Shown in pieces: positions 1 through 10,592 of a DNA stretch of 64,000 nt. Every line of letters begins with the position of its first letter. Positions within the stretch are counted from its first letter, which is position 1. The DNA lies in NCBI GenBank assembly GCA_016858145.1, contig JAEHOE010000013.1, positions 992,001-1,056,000 on the forward strand, read 5' to 3'. The notes beneath the pieces are model-generated. The model was not told where the DNA came from. It did no database searches and saw only the letters and a list, made by a program, of their open reading frames with translations. The DNA is from Edaphochlamys debaryana (taxonomy: Eukaryota > Chlorophyta > Chlorophyceae > Chlamydomonadales). A program made the position numbers and the translations under genes.

Positions 1-29
1 CCTGGTGTCCTCCCCCTTTCTTCCCCCAG

Positions 30-564
30 GCGGGTGATGCGTATGGCCATGCAAATCAAGGCCAAGGTATTAGGGGCCAAAGTGGGGGTTGAGGGGGATG
101 GAGGTGACTACCGGTAGGGGGGCGGGGATGGACCGGGCATTCCCTGCAAGCCCAGCGCGTGCTGCGTGCCGCTACCGCCGCCCCTGCTAAACCCCTCCTC
201 CGCCTTAATCCCGGGACCAGGCGTTCGCTGTAAGCCCGCTTCACCTCACCCACCCTTGGGGGTAGGCGCCTGACGCTATCATTAGCCTCAACCCTCCCCC
301 CAGACCTCCTGGCTTGATGCATGGGCGTCGCTTCACTGCTCGCAAGAGCAGGGTTGTGGATAGAGCCTCGCCTTTTCCCCCCCCTCCCCTTTTCCCCCCC
401 TCCCCTCCCGTCAGGTGGGCCTGGTGGAGTGGTTGGCTGACGTGGTCACGTGGGTCACCGCCTGGCGTGGGGGGGCGGCCTGGGGGGGCGGCCTGGCGGG
501 GGGCGGTGGTGGGGGCGGCCCCTCCGTGCGGGCGAGGGAGCTCATTGCGGCGGCAGCCACCTGA
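30..564 (+). CDS. 3' end of an unidentified gene (last two exons)
   Basis: Two exons can be proposed: 30-66, after a C-rich acceptor and ending at a GTATTA donor, and 415-564, after a long C-rich tract ending TCAG and closing with TGA at 562-564. The first reads RVMRMAMQIKAK after completing a split codon. The second starts in phase 0 with VGLVEWLADVV and ends RARELIAAAAT after a glycine run, so the phases agree. The hydrophobic segment next to basic residues could be part of a membrane or amphipathic helix, but the stretch is too short to name a family. The rest of the gene lies left of the window. The intron between the two exons is G-rich early and C-rich late, like the confirmed introns nearby. 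Confidence 0.4.
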
Positions 565-1130
565 GGGGGCAGTGGCGGGGGGGAGCAGAAGGAGGAGAGG
601 GCGTGGTCTTGGGGTCAATGGGGTGGTGCAGGAGGTGTGGTCAAGGGGCGCGCGGGACAGGGCTGGGCCGAGTGAGGGGGGCGGGGCGGAGGAGTAGAGG
701 GCGGATGGCTGTATATGTGGAGCTCGGCGGGATGTGACCGCCCGCGTAAGGCGGGCTGCAGGTAAGTCAGCTGCGGGTGTGGCGGGGTGCAGGTGAGCGG
801 TACGCTGGGACGACGTCAAGTGCGTGCGGGCTGAGGGGGCTGAGGGGCATCCAGTGTGAACTTCTCGACGGTCGCGGTTTAAGCGGTGGAAACCTGCTGC
901 CGCTCCGTCCCCGTGCTTTGCACCGTGCCTGCCCGTTGTCCCATAGCCCAACCATTCAGGGCCGCTTCGACATTGGCCGCTGACGTCCTCAGTCATCGTG
1001 GGGCCGGGTTCGAGCCGACCTGCCATTGCCCGCTTCATAGAATAGCACAAAGCACCGCTCCGCACCGTGCACCGCAAAGCACCAATACCGAGCACTCAAT
1101 GAGGTATAGCACCCAAGCGGCTCAAGCGCG
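565..1130. other. Intergenic: 3' UTR of upstream gene and promoter of the phosphodiesterase
   Basis: No convincing coding exon is seen. The left part is G-rich; the right part (about 860-1130) drops in GC as expected for a promoter/5' UTR. No TGTAA signal is visible close after 564. A TGACGTC motif occurs near 980, but nothing shows that it is functional. Confidence 0.5.
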
Positions 1131-4100
1131 ATGAAGGACCCTCCTACTGCTGCTAGCGCTCAATCAAAGCCCTCGCTCTGGAGAAGGGCGTGGCATGGCT
1201 CTTGGCAGGTGCGCATGCCGCTCGGCGCCGAGGCTTGCTGCCTTAGCCGCAAGACCTTGTCCCCATTTTTCGTGGGGCTTCACATCAGGTTACTCAGCGT
1301 GTGTGCCTGCGCGCTGAACCGGAGCCTGTGACTGTACTCCCTGACTGCATGCCCTAGGACATCACTTCGGCCGCGAGGTCGCGCCCGGCTCTCATCCTAT
1401 GGCCTTTGCTGTTATTTATGCTCCTGACCGGCCTCGGCGTCTTCGGCGTGACATATGGTGCCGCGCGGGAAGCACGCGACACTCAGGTCAGTTTTCGCCC
1501 TTACGGTCTGTGGGGTTTTTGGGCTCAGCCCTTTCCCTGTCCTGACATCATGGCTGGGAAGGCCGGGGACGAGGGGCTGACGACGCCGGGATGAGGAGGG
1601 ACGGGTCCCAACCCCAAGTCCCCAAATGCCTCCGAGCCCCGGAGTTTCCCATGGGGAAGGTTTGGTAGGGAGTTGATCGGCTCAGCTCTTTTCCTGCCTG
1701 CCCCCTTGTCGCAGTTCGCGTTGCAGAGGCTCCAACTCAGCATCCCCAATCTGTGCCATGCACTTCATCCCTTGCGCCTGTGCGCGTGCTGCTCGTGTCT
1801 TCCCCCGTTCCCCCACTCCCAAACACAACAGGAACAAATGAGGTCCCTGGCCCAAGACGCAGCCCTGAGGTTCCGCACCCAAGTCGCCGCCAGCTTTGCG
1901 CCCGTGCGGGCCCTCGCGGCCCTCGTGTCGCGCGCGCCTCAGTACAACACCACGAGTGCCCTGTTCAGCGTTCTCGCCCCCGCGCTCGTCGAAATGGTGA
2001 GAGGCGCTCTCCGCACGGCCAGGCGTAACCCGTGGACTGCTGACGCGCGGCGGTGCCGTAGGTCAACCTAGCAAGCCCCATACATACCCACCCATGCAAC
2101 TTTCTGCCCCTGCTACGCTCTGCAGTCTCCGCCTGGCTCGCTCACCCAGATCCAGCTGGCGCCCTCTGGCGTCGTTCAGCTGATCGAACCGCTGGAGGGC
2201 AATGAGCACCGGCTGGGACTGGACTTGTTTGCATGTGAGCCGGGGGGCGGGGTGTGAAGCCGGGGCACCGCGGAGGCAAGGCCCCAATAGGTAGGCAGCT
2301 TGGGTCCTGGGGGGCAGGGTGGGCGGGGTTGGTGATCGGCGAAATGCGTTGTGCCCATGAGGACACAGCGCGTACCCTAACCGTTCCTGCCCTTTCCTGC
2401 ATTGTAGCATCGAACTCGGTCGTTGCTGCCTCTGCTCGACGGAGCGCCGCCCAGCCCAGGCTTTCGGTCAGCGGCCCGTTGCCCCTCGTGGCAGGCGACA
2501 GCTCCGCTGACACAACCTTTGGGCCCAACGCGGGGCTGATAGTGGTCCGGATGGCTGTCCGCGTCAACGCCTCAGGGCCCGAGGAGACCTTTGGCCGCCC
2601 CAGCCTCCCCCACCCTGCCTGTGGCTCTGCGTGCGCTTACAACGCCACAACCGGCACCGCCTTCTGGGGCTTCGTGAGTGGGGGCATTGCACAGCAGCGC
2701 GGCTGCGCAAGCAAGCAAGGCACTGAGCCTGCCTTTTCTCGTTTCCTGACCTGCTCGACCGTGCCATTCGTACGGCCGCCGTGCAAGCCGTCATTCACGT
2801 GCCTGACCTCCTTTCTTGCGCGTGTCCCTGCCGCCGCATGTCCACTCACGCACCAGGCAACCGCGGTCATCCGACTGGCCGCCCTGGACGCCACCTCCGA
2901 GGCACACGGCATGGCCTCTCCCCTGGGCGAGCTGGCGGCGAGGGGCTACGCCTTTGCGCTCACGGCGCCTCCGCCCAACGGAGGCGAGGGCCCGTGGCTG
3001 CTGGTCGCGAGCAGCGGCGCAGGCCCCGGCGGCGACCTGGAGGACGCCGTGGAGGCGACCGTGGATCTGGTGGACCTCAAGGTACGAGGGCGTGGGCGTT
3101 GGGGCTCGGGCCACTTTGGGTCTCGCCCTTAGCAATCTCGAAGGTGAGACCCTAGTAACCTCCTCCTGATCTCTACCCCTGACCACTCCCAGTGGCGGCT
3201 GCTCGTGGCCCCCCAAGGCGCCTCCGCGGCTTGGTACGGCGGGGCGGTGGCGGCGGTGGTGGTCGCCTCAGCCGCCGCGGCGGTCCTCCTCTTCGCTCTG
3301 CTCATGTCCAGGTGGGGGCGGAAGGCTGCTGGGGGTCCGGGTGGGGGTAGCATTGTGGGGGCAGGACGGTTTGCTTGGTAGTTTACCTCGTGTTCGGGAG
3401 AGGCGAGGGCCAGGCAGGGCGAAACCCGACGGTTGCATTGCGTGTTCGCAGGTACCAGAAGACGGCACTGCTGAGGATGCTGCTCCCCAGAGAGCTCCTG
3501 GCCGAAATCAGCCCGCAGCAAGCCAAGGAGCTCGGGAGCAGAGTCGTGGGCTCAGGTGCGAGCACACGGGGCTGGGCTCTTTTACTGCCTTTGGGCGGCC
3601 ACCCTTGTCTGGGAGGGGAAGGTCCCGTAGACAGAGCCTCGGACGCCCCGTCCGTGTCGTAACAGGTATTGAACGGCCGCTTATGGTGCGGCACAACGGA
3701 ACACAACGGTACAACGCAGCACCAGTAGTGCCTCAACTACCGCCAGCTCACTCGGACTGCTCCTCCTCCGCCTCCTCGCCCTCCGTCGCCGTCACCCACC
3801 CCCACGCCCACGCCCGCACCCAGCCCCCGCATCCCACCCACACCCGAACCTCAACAATGAACGTCAAATATCGCTCACTGCTGCCGACCAACGACTAACA
3901 ACCAACGAAATACCTCCCGAAGTATCCAACAAACCAAAAACATCGGAAAACTCCGCCAGCTCACTCGGACTGCTCCTCCTCCTCCTCGCCCTCCGTCTCC
4001 GCCTCCTCCTCACCCTCCGTCTCCACCTCCAGCTGCTTGCCACGGGTGGGATGCGTGGAGAAGCGCCCCGACGCGTGGGGATTCTTGGCGGCCGCGCGCG

Positions 4101-7100
4101 CCTGATCGCAGCGCTCCGCGTGGGTGGGGCGGACCTCCTGCTGCAGCTGCTGCTGCCTGGAGGCTGAAAAGGCTGAAAAGGCTGCCGAGGCGCGACGTGG
4201 CGCGGGCGCCGCTGCAGCGGCCGGGCCCTCGGCCTTGCGCTTGCTGCTGCGCAGCATCATGGCGTTTGCTTGGTAGAAAGAAAGCTGTGCGAGCGGGCAG
4301 CGAAAAGCGAGCAGCGAGCGCGGTGGGCCAAGAGCTAGAGGCACGGAAACGCACCCCACGACACGCCCAAACCCCCGCCGGCCCGCCCCGCCACCTCACC
4401 CCCGCCCCACCCCCACTCCCCCCGACCTCAGCCCCGCCCCACCCCTGCCCCACCCCCGCCCCACCCCCGCCCCACCCCCACTCCCCCTCTGCTGCCGACC
4501 AACGACCAACGACTAAAACTTACCCCACCCTTCCCCAGACGACACACCCGCAGACGTCCTACTGGAGCTGCTGGCCGCACTGCTGGCCGGGGAGCCGCCA
4601 GATGTACGGGACATCGTACTGATCCGTGCCGTACTGCAGCAGGGCCGCGACGTGTACCGCCCTCTCAACCTCGAGGGCCGCCTACATGATGCAAACCTGG
4701 AGGTGAATGATGAGGGGCTTACCGCGTACTCTTGGACCTCCGAGCCTCCAAGGATCGAATTCATTCGTCGGGGAAGCTTCTTGACGCTTGCATGTGCTGT
4801 TGGTTGGGCCTGCTGAGGCTCTAACTAATCATCCGTCTGCCCCCGCACGGCTTGCCCGCACGGCCCTTCCCAGGCGGACGTAGCGGACGCTCTGATGAGG
4901 CAGCTGGGGGCCAACAGCGCCACCGCCCAGTGGCCCGCCGCCTCCCCCACCGCTGGCCTCGCCGGCACCCCAGTGACAGGCGCCGGCGCCCCCTCGGGCT
5001 CCCGTGCGCTCGGGCCCAATCGCAGCACTCGCGGTCCTGCGCTGCTGCAGGGCAACGGCACGGCGGGGACCGGAACCGGAAACGGCTCCGGCTCGTTCGG
5101 CCTGCAGCTGCAGACGCACGGGCGACCCCGTATGGACATGTTTGAGAAGCCCATGCACGAGGCCCTGGGCTTCCTGCTCTCCAACGCCGCCGACCCAGGC
5201 GTGGGGCCCTCCCCGGCCCCCACGGCGGCTGCAGGCCCTCGCGGCCAGAGCTCGGCGCAACCGCCCGAGAGTACCGGGCAGCTCATCACCGCCGCAGACT
5301 TCACCGCTTTCTTCACGGACCCGGGTCTGACGGATGACTCGCAGCAAACGCAACCGGCGGGTGGCAAGGGCGCAGCCGCGGGCCACAGCTCAACAAGCAC
5401 CGCCACGGCGACTGGCCCGCTGACTGCAGCCACGGCTGCTGGGGCCGCCAACCCGGCCCCGGCTGTGCCGGTCCCGTCGAGCCATGCGAGGTCCGGCGGC
5501 CTGCTCTTGCGGCTTGGGCCAAACAGCGCCGGCATGGGCCCCATGCTGCTCAACCCTCCGGCTTCCCGGAGGCGCAGTGGGGACATTCCGGACGTTGGCA
5601 CGGCTGACGCCACCAGCGGGGCGGCGGAGGGCGGGGAGGCGAACCCCGCCGGCCTCAGCAGGCGGGGGAGTTATATCCGCACCGCCGGTGATGCGTCGGT
5701 CAAGGCAGGCGGTGGCGGCGGCACGGGGCCACCGCCCAAAGCGCTCCTGGACAAGGTACGGCTAGTATAGCTATGGGTCCCGAAAGCGTTTGCTACACTC
5801 TTCTTTAGTTCTTGTGCGCGCATTGATTCTCGGTGGCATTGGGTCTCCAACTGCCAGCCGCGCCGCTTCTGACCAGGACCGGTACTTCTCTCCTTTGCAG
5901 GTGGAGTCGCTGCTGGCTCACGCCACTACCCCCGGCTGTTGGCAGTTCGACAGCTTTGCCCTCGCCGCCGCCAGTGGGGGCCACGCGCTGTCGACGCTTG
6001 GCTTCTACCTGCTCAGCACAGAAGGCCTGATCGACAAGTTTGGGCTGCAGCCCAATCGAGTAGCCAGGTGCGCAATTCTGGGGAAAACGGCTGCGTAATG
6101 GGCATTGGGCCGCCCATTTGAGCGTTTAGGTGTGGGGGAAACTTACGGCAAGTCTTATTGCGTAACGCCTGGTCGTTACGGCAGTTCCCCACCGCCTCTA
6201 AGCCTGCGCCGCCGTCCCATCCGCCCCAGGCTGCTCCGCGCGCTGGAGGCGGGCTACCCCGACAACCCCTACCACTGCGCCACGCACGCCGCCGACGTGC
6301 TGCGCGCGCTTCACACGCTGCTGCGAAGCACGCAGCTCACGGAGCACTACCTGGACCCCCTGGGGCTGCTGGCGGCCTACCTGGCGGCGGTGAGGGGGCT
6401 TGAGGGGGCTTGAGGGGGCGGGGAAGCAGGGAAGCGTGTGTGTATGCATGGGCGTGCGGCACACGTGCTGTGCCTTGAGTTGGGGGACTTGGGGCGCGGC
6501 GGCTGGCGGACATACAAGCAGACAAGTGATCACGGCACCATCACGCGCCCCTTTCCGGCCCCGCAGATTGTGCACGACCTGGGCCACCCGGGCCTGACGG
6601 GCGACTTCCTGGTGGCCACGTCAGCGCCCCTGGCCCTGCGCTACAACGACCGCTCGCCCCTGGAGGCCCACCACGCCTCCGCCGCCTTCAGCCTCATGGC
6701 GGAGCGACCCGACCTTGACGCCCTGGCGCCCCTGGGCAGGGAGCAGCGGGCGGCGCTGAGGAAGCTGGTGGGGTGGAGGGTGGGGGCGAAGGACTGGGGG
6801 GATGCGTGCCGGGCGGGAAGGGCGGGCGGGTGGGGTCATACGCATCCCCTCCCTGGCCCTGGTGGTTACGTGTTGACACGCTGTCACGCCACGCCCATAC
6901 ACACGCGCCCTCTAACCCCCCCGACCTTTCCCTACCCCTCCCCCCGCCTCAGGTCATCGACCTGGTCCTGGGCACCGACATGAAGCAGCACTTCGCCATG
7001 CTCGCGCAGTTCAAGGCCGTGCGGGGGAACAACCGCAGTGGCAGCAGCGAGGTGTTGAGAGGGGAAGGACGCCAGCTGCAAAAGCCCGTGTACGACAGGT

Positions 7101-8274
7101 GCGTGCGTGTACGACAGTGCGTGCGCACAACGCGTACGTTGGTCGCGGCCGGCCTTCGAGGGTTAGTCATGCATGCTGAGTTCGGGTCTGTGTGCATCGC
7201 CCTGACAAACGCAGCATGCGCGGCGACCGAGGCGACCGCCACCGGTCCTGCGCCAATGCCCCGGGGGCGACCACCATCGCCAACGCCAACGCCATCGGCC
7301 ACAGCAGCGGCCACGCCAACACGGCCTCGGGCCCCCAGAGCGCCCCGACACCGCTCGACGACGCTGATCGCCTCCTCAGCCTGCAGGTGCGAGCGCCCGC
7401 TCTGACCCGCTGCCTGGCACCTGTCTGTGTAGGGTCCGGAACCCTTACTGCTGACCATTGCGTGACTGCCTCTCACCCGCTGCCTCCCCCTCCCCTCCAT
7501 CCCTCCGTCCCTCCTCCTCCTCCGCAGCTGGCCCTCAAGGTTGCCGACATCGGCCACCTGGGCTCGGAGCTGGGGGTGCACAAGCGCTGGCTGGCGGCCC
7601 TGGAGGAAGAGTTCTTCCTGCAGGGAGACAGGGAGAAGGCGCTGGGGCTGCCCATCAGCCCCCTCTTCGACCGCACAAAAGCGGGCGTCAGCAAGAGCCA
7701 GGTAGGTGCGACCGCGCCGGAGGGAGGCGCTAGCTGCGCAGAGGCAGGCAGGCCATGGCTGGCGACGGCGTTTAGCATGAGTGCATCAGCGCAAGAGCAC
7801 ACAATGCGCCGCGCACCTGGGCCAACCCCGCCGCCTGGGCCACCGCGCCAGGCCGCCACCCCGTTCCCGCCCGCAATCTTGCTCGAGAGTCGGCCCCCAT
7901 TCCGCATCCCCACCGCCCCCGCCCCAGGTTGGGTTCATGGACTTCGTGGCTCTCCCCCTCGTGAGGTGCGTGGGTGCCCAGGGCTGGATGACTCATGAGC
8001 GGGGGCTGGGGTCTGGACTGCCTGGACGGGTTGCCCGCCGGACAGTGCGTTCCTGGCCTCAAGGCCGCTCCAGTCATTAGGGGGTGCTCGGCAAGCCGAC
8101 AACTCTGCTGACGGACTGTGCGTGTCCCCGCCTTTGTCCCACGCACCCTGCAGGGCGCTCGCGGATGCCTTCCCCGGCGCTGGGGGCATGCAGGTGTGCT
8201 TTGAGGCCAACTACCAGCACTGGAAGGAGCAGGCTGACCTCACTGCCACGCCGCCGCGCCGGGCCGCCGCGTGA
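1131..8274 (+). CDS. CHASE-domain transmembrane 3',5'-cyclic nucleotide phosphodiesterase
   Basis: Likely hydrolyses cAMP and/or cGMP inside the cell under control of an extracellular sensor. Eighteen exons keep phase: 1131-1208, 1358-1486, 1832-1996, 2126-2234, 2408-2673, 2857-3081, 3193-3311, 3452-3555, 4539-4702, 4874-5755, 5901-6067, 6230-6389, 6567-6767, 6953-7098, 7215-7386, 7528-7701, 7928-7965, 8154-8274 (1,139 aa). Residues about 37-57 form the first membrane segment. Residues about 70-330 resemble a CHASE domain, with PSGVVQLIEPLEGNE at 137-151 and SGPLPL further on. Residues 340-361 form the second membrane segment. A serine/glycine-rich linker fills about 454-747. The class I PDE domain is 748-1110: YHCATHAADV (817-826), HDLGHPG (859-865), VLGTDMKQH, KVADIGH with D1036, and SQVGF with the invariant Gln1087 and Phe1090. 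The metal-binding His/Asp set is complete. The start codon is the first ATG of an open exon that splices in phase to the membrane segment. The CHASE call is by pattern; the PDE call is strong. Confidence 0.87.
1511..1545 (+). repeat. Fragment of dispersed repeat family 1 (palindromic GGGCTCAGCCC core)
   Basis: In the second intron of the phosphodiesterase gene, a GGGGTTTTTGGGCTCAGCCC stretch runs into CTTTCCCTGTCCTGA. The same arrangement occurs near 58080-58115, so this is a short copy of the repeat described at 57427-58165. Confidence 0.5.
3567..3614 (+). repeat. Fragment of dispersed repeat family 1
   Basis: Lies in the large intron 3556-4538. GGGGCTGGGCTCTTTT followed by CCACCCTTGTC matches the order of motifs in the reverse complement of 62310-62385 and in 58085-58135. 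Confidence 0.45.
3881..4508. repeat. Candidate insertion in an intron, bounded by 17-18 bp direct repeats
   Basis: CTGCTGCCGACCAACGAC occurs at about 3881 and again at about 4491, bracketing about 610 bp inside the 983-bp intron 3556-4538 of the phosphodiesterase gene. The bracketed DNA holds a minus-strand ORF (3961-4260). A copy of the 3' end of that ORF also lies outside, at 3739-3790. The repeats could be a target-site duplication or remnants of a local tandem duplication. No poly(A) tail or terminal inverted repeat was recognised. Confidence 0.4.
3961..4260 (-). CDS. Nested small ORF within a phosphodiesterase intron, unknown function
   Basis: Minus-strand reading frame from an ATG at 4258-4260 to a stop at 3961: 99 residues, beginning MMLRSSKRKAEGP, then an Ala-rich stretch, a polar block containing NPHASGRFSTHPTRGKQ, and an acidic Glu-rich tail. 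A basic start and acidic tail suggest a small nuclear or nucleic-acid-associated protein, or a fragment of a mobile-element protein. The family was not recognised. The last 16 or so codons are duplicated at 3739-3790. It may be only a relic. Expression cannot be judged from the sequence. Confidence 0.3.
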   Translation of the reverse strand: MMLRSSKRKAEGPAAAAAPAPRRASAAFSAFSASRQQQLQQEVRPTHAERCDQARAAAKNPHASGRFSTHPTRGKQLEVETEGEEEAETEGEEEEEQSE

Positions 8275-8956
8275 GGGGGCGCGGGCGAGCCTGGCGGTGC
8301 CGCTCGTATCGCCTTGGCGGGCTAGCCGGCCGAGTCGGGTGGGCGGGGCCTTGTGAACGACAGACGTCCGCGTTGCATTTGCAGTGGCTTGGGCTTTTGA
8401 GTTAGTCGAGTCACCTCAGCAGGTCCTATGGTACCACGAAAGGCTGCGCGATCCCGGCGGCGAGCCCTGGCGAGGCCCGCTGTCCTAACCGGGGAATGGG
8501 GGGGGGGGTGCAGCGAGGGGGGAGCCAGGGGGAGAGGCGGGCGCCGACCTGGCATTGCGCAAGCGCCGTCTGCGTTACCCGCGGTGGGGGGGGGGGTATC
8601 AAGGTGGCTGCGCAAGGGAAAGCATCAATCGAATGTTTAGGGCAGGCGAGGAATGGCTGCCGAGCGGCTCGTGCTTGTATGATGGGCGACTCTACGTGCC
8701 GTGTCGGAGCATGAGCTGTTCGTTGTAGGCCGTATGTTCATTCATATGCCTGTATCGCAAACTTGGGTGCTATGTTGGCGGCTGATTTTGTTCCCGTACA
8801 GCTTGCTTGCTGACTGCTGGAATGAACCCAAAGCAGCAAAAAGCGAGAACCCGGCTGAAACGGGCGTACCCCGACATACTGGATTGGTTGGAAGCTGGCT
8901 TGAAGGGCCGGTCCGAACCTGGCTGCGCCGCGGCCCAGAGCAGAGTCCGGCGTAGG

Positions 8957-8961
8957 TGTAA
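8957..8961 (+). terminator. Candidate poly(A) signal TGTAA for the phosphodiesterase gene
   Basis: TGTAA, the poly(A) signal usual in Chlamydomonas-type algae, lies about 680 bases after the stop codon, a normal 3' UTR length there. Five bases carry little weight alone. Confidence 0.4.
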
Positions 8962-9372
8962 GCGTGCCATATGTGTGTGTGCGGGGGAAGGGATGTGCGG
9001 GGGTGCGGGGGTGAGATGCGTACCAGGCATTCATGGGCGGCGGGCGCGTGTCAACACTGTCCCTGGGGTAGCCACCAGCACAGACTTTACAGAGGGGGTG
9101 GCCCTAACGGAGCGTGTTCCCCCGGGGGGGCAGATCCCCCGCACCCTTTGATTCTTTGAACACTTGAGGGATCATGGTGGACTGGGGCAGCGGGGAGCGA
9201 TGCCCATGGCGGCTTGGATTGTGCTCTTAAGCGCGCACGATGCTCATCTTCGTGAGTACTAAGTTTGTACGAGTGACGAGTGCGTAGCCAGCAGGCTGGC
9301 GGCTGCAGCCTGCAGGAGAGATGGCTGTTGCCATGTATTGCTTGCTCATTGTGTATTGGGGTCCGGAGACTC

Positions 9373-9572
9373 TGTCTTGCTTGCGTCACTATCGGGACAT
9401 CTGTTAAAATTGGAAAAATACAGAGAAGATTAGCATTGCCCGGAATTGTATGTGGTGAGACACACGCTGAAGATAGTGGAAGTGGAAGGGGACGACGCAG
9501 TGCCCGCAATGGCACAACGGATCGGAGCTACGGTCCCCCTGCCTCCCAGGCTTGTCTTGCTTGCGTCACTAT
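9373..9572 (+). mobile_element. Retroposed U6 snRNA chimera with 20-bp flanking direct repeats
   Basis: TGTCTTGCTTGCGTCACTAT is present exactly at 9373-9392 and 9553-9572. The first copy abuts the 5' edge of a U6-like segment (9393-9441); about 110 bp of unrelated DNA fills the rest. U6 joined to another sequence between target-site duplications is what LINE-type machinery makes by template switching. The junction partner was not identified and no poly(A) tail is visible, so the mechanism is inferred. Confidence 0.5.
9393..9441 (+). pseudogene. U6 snRNA-like fragment (truncated)
   Basis: The segment carries, in order, GGGACATCTG, TTAAAATTGGAA, the invariant ACAGAGA box and AGATTAGCAT followed by GCCC, which is the central part of eukaryotic U6. 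The 5' stem-loop is missing and the sequence diverges after GCCC: the CTGCGCAAGGATGACACGC part is absent or unrecognisable. A functional U6 therefore seems unlikely. It reads as a copy of U6 RNA inserted between direct repeats. Confidence 0.75.
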
Positions 9573-10460
9573 GAGTTTGCCCTTAACTGGGCCGGAAGAG
9601 GGCGGTGTTGAGAGAGAGATGCCGGTATGTTACAGGTATTGACCCAACCCGCACGCTCCGTTAGGGCCAGAGTCCGGACACCGACACCAAGGACTCAAAC
9701 CCGCAGCCGCAGCCGGCCCCGGGCATGCAAGCCATAGCACGTGACTTCCGCTCTGGCTTGGCGAAGTCAAGCGAGTCCACTGAACGGGGTTCCCACGCTG
9801 GGGCTCTTCGCGCAAAAGGAAGGAAGGGGGGGGGGAAGGACGCACGCATTTCGTCCCCAATTTTTTCCCCAATGCCCCCGCCCGACATATTCACACCCGC
9901 CCGAGTTTGCCACTTCCACACTTGCCACCGACCTGATTACCACTCCAACACTTCACAACCCCCCCGGCACTATCCCTGTCAAGGACCCCTCGCTGCCAAT
10001 TTCTGCACCACGTCCTGAGCTTGGCCATTGCCCGGCCCCCAGAGATGGGGACACAGGTTTGGGGCACAATCCGCTGTCTGGCTGCCTTGATGGCCGAGGC
10101 GTAGAGTGTCGCACAGGGGGGATAAGGTCGCTGATCTGGAAGTTGGGCTTGTAACAGCATGGCGTCGTCGGGACCAGTTGGACGATGCAACCCAGCCGGC
10201 GAGGATGCTTGCCACCCAAGTGCAGGCTCGCGGGCAGGCTCTGGTCGCTGCGCGTGGTAACGGTGCCTCAGTCCTTCTATAAGTGAACAGCGGGAGTAGG
10301 GGGAGAGCGGGGCCGGAGTCAAAGGGGTGCCGTACGGGTTCGTGTCGAGTTGGCGAGGCGGGAGCGTCGGGACAGTCGAGCTATTCCTGCGTTGTCGTTG
10401 CCACGACTATGTTCATAATGTGCAAACCCTGACGCCTAAACGCTCTTGCGACAAATGCGC

Positions 10461-10467
10461 TTATAAG
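10461..10467 (+). promoter_or_regulatory. TATA-like element upstream of the coiled-coil gene
   Basis: TTATAAGA sits about 130 bases before the proposed ATG at 10593, in locally lower GC. This fits a TATA box with a 5' UTR of about 100 bases, but there is no transcript evidence. Confidence 0.3.
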
Positions 10468-10592
10468 AACAGTGGACGCGCCGTTTCGCCACTAGAGCAA
10501 CAAAACAAAATGCGGACGCGACAAAGAGGACGTGCTGTACCGAACTAGCTTCTTACGTCCTTGGAGCTGACACGCCCTGGGCAAATTGAGGA

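Larger units (their letters stand above)
8275..10592. other. Intergenic: phosphodiesterase 3' UTR, U6-derived insertion, promoter of the coiled-coil gene
   Basis: No multi-exon coding model could be built. GC falls compared with the flanking genes. It contains a TGTAA at 8957-8961, the U6-like insertion at 9373-9572 and a TATA-like element at 10461-10467. The remaining small reading frames have no splice or composition support. Confidence 0.55.

Noticed and set aside
1000..1040. tRNA-like GGGTTCGAGCC
   Set aside because: The flanking bases do not form a T-arm stem and no anticodon or acceptor stem can be drawn.
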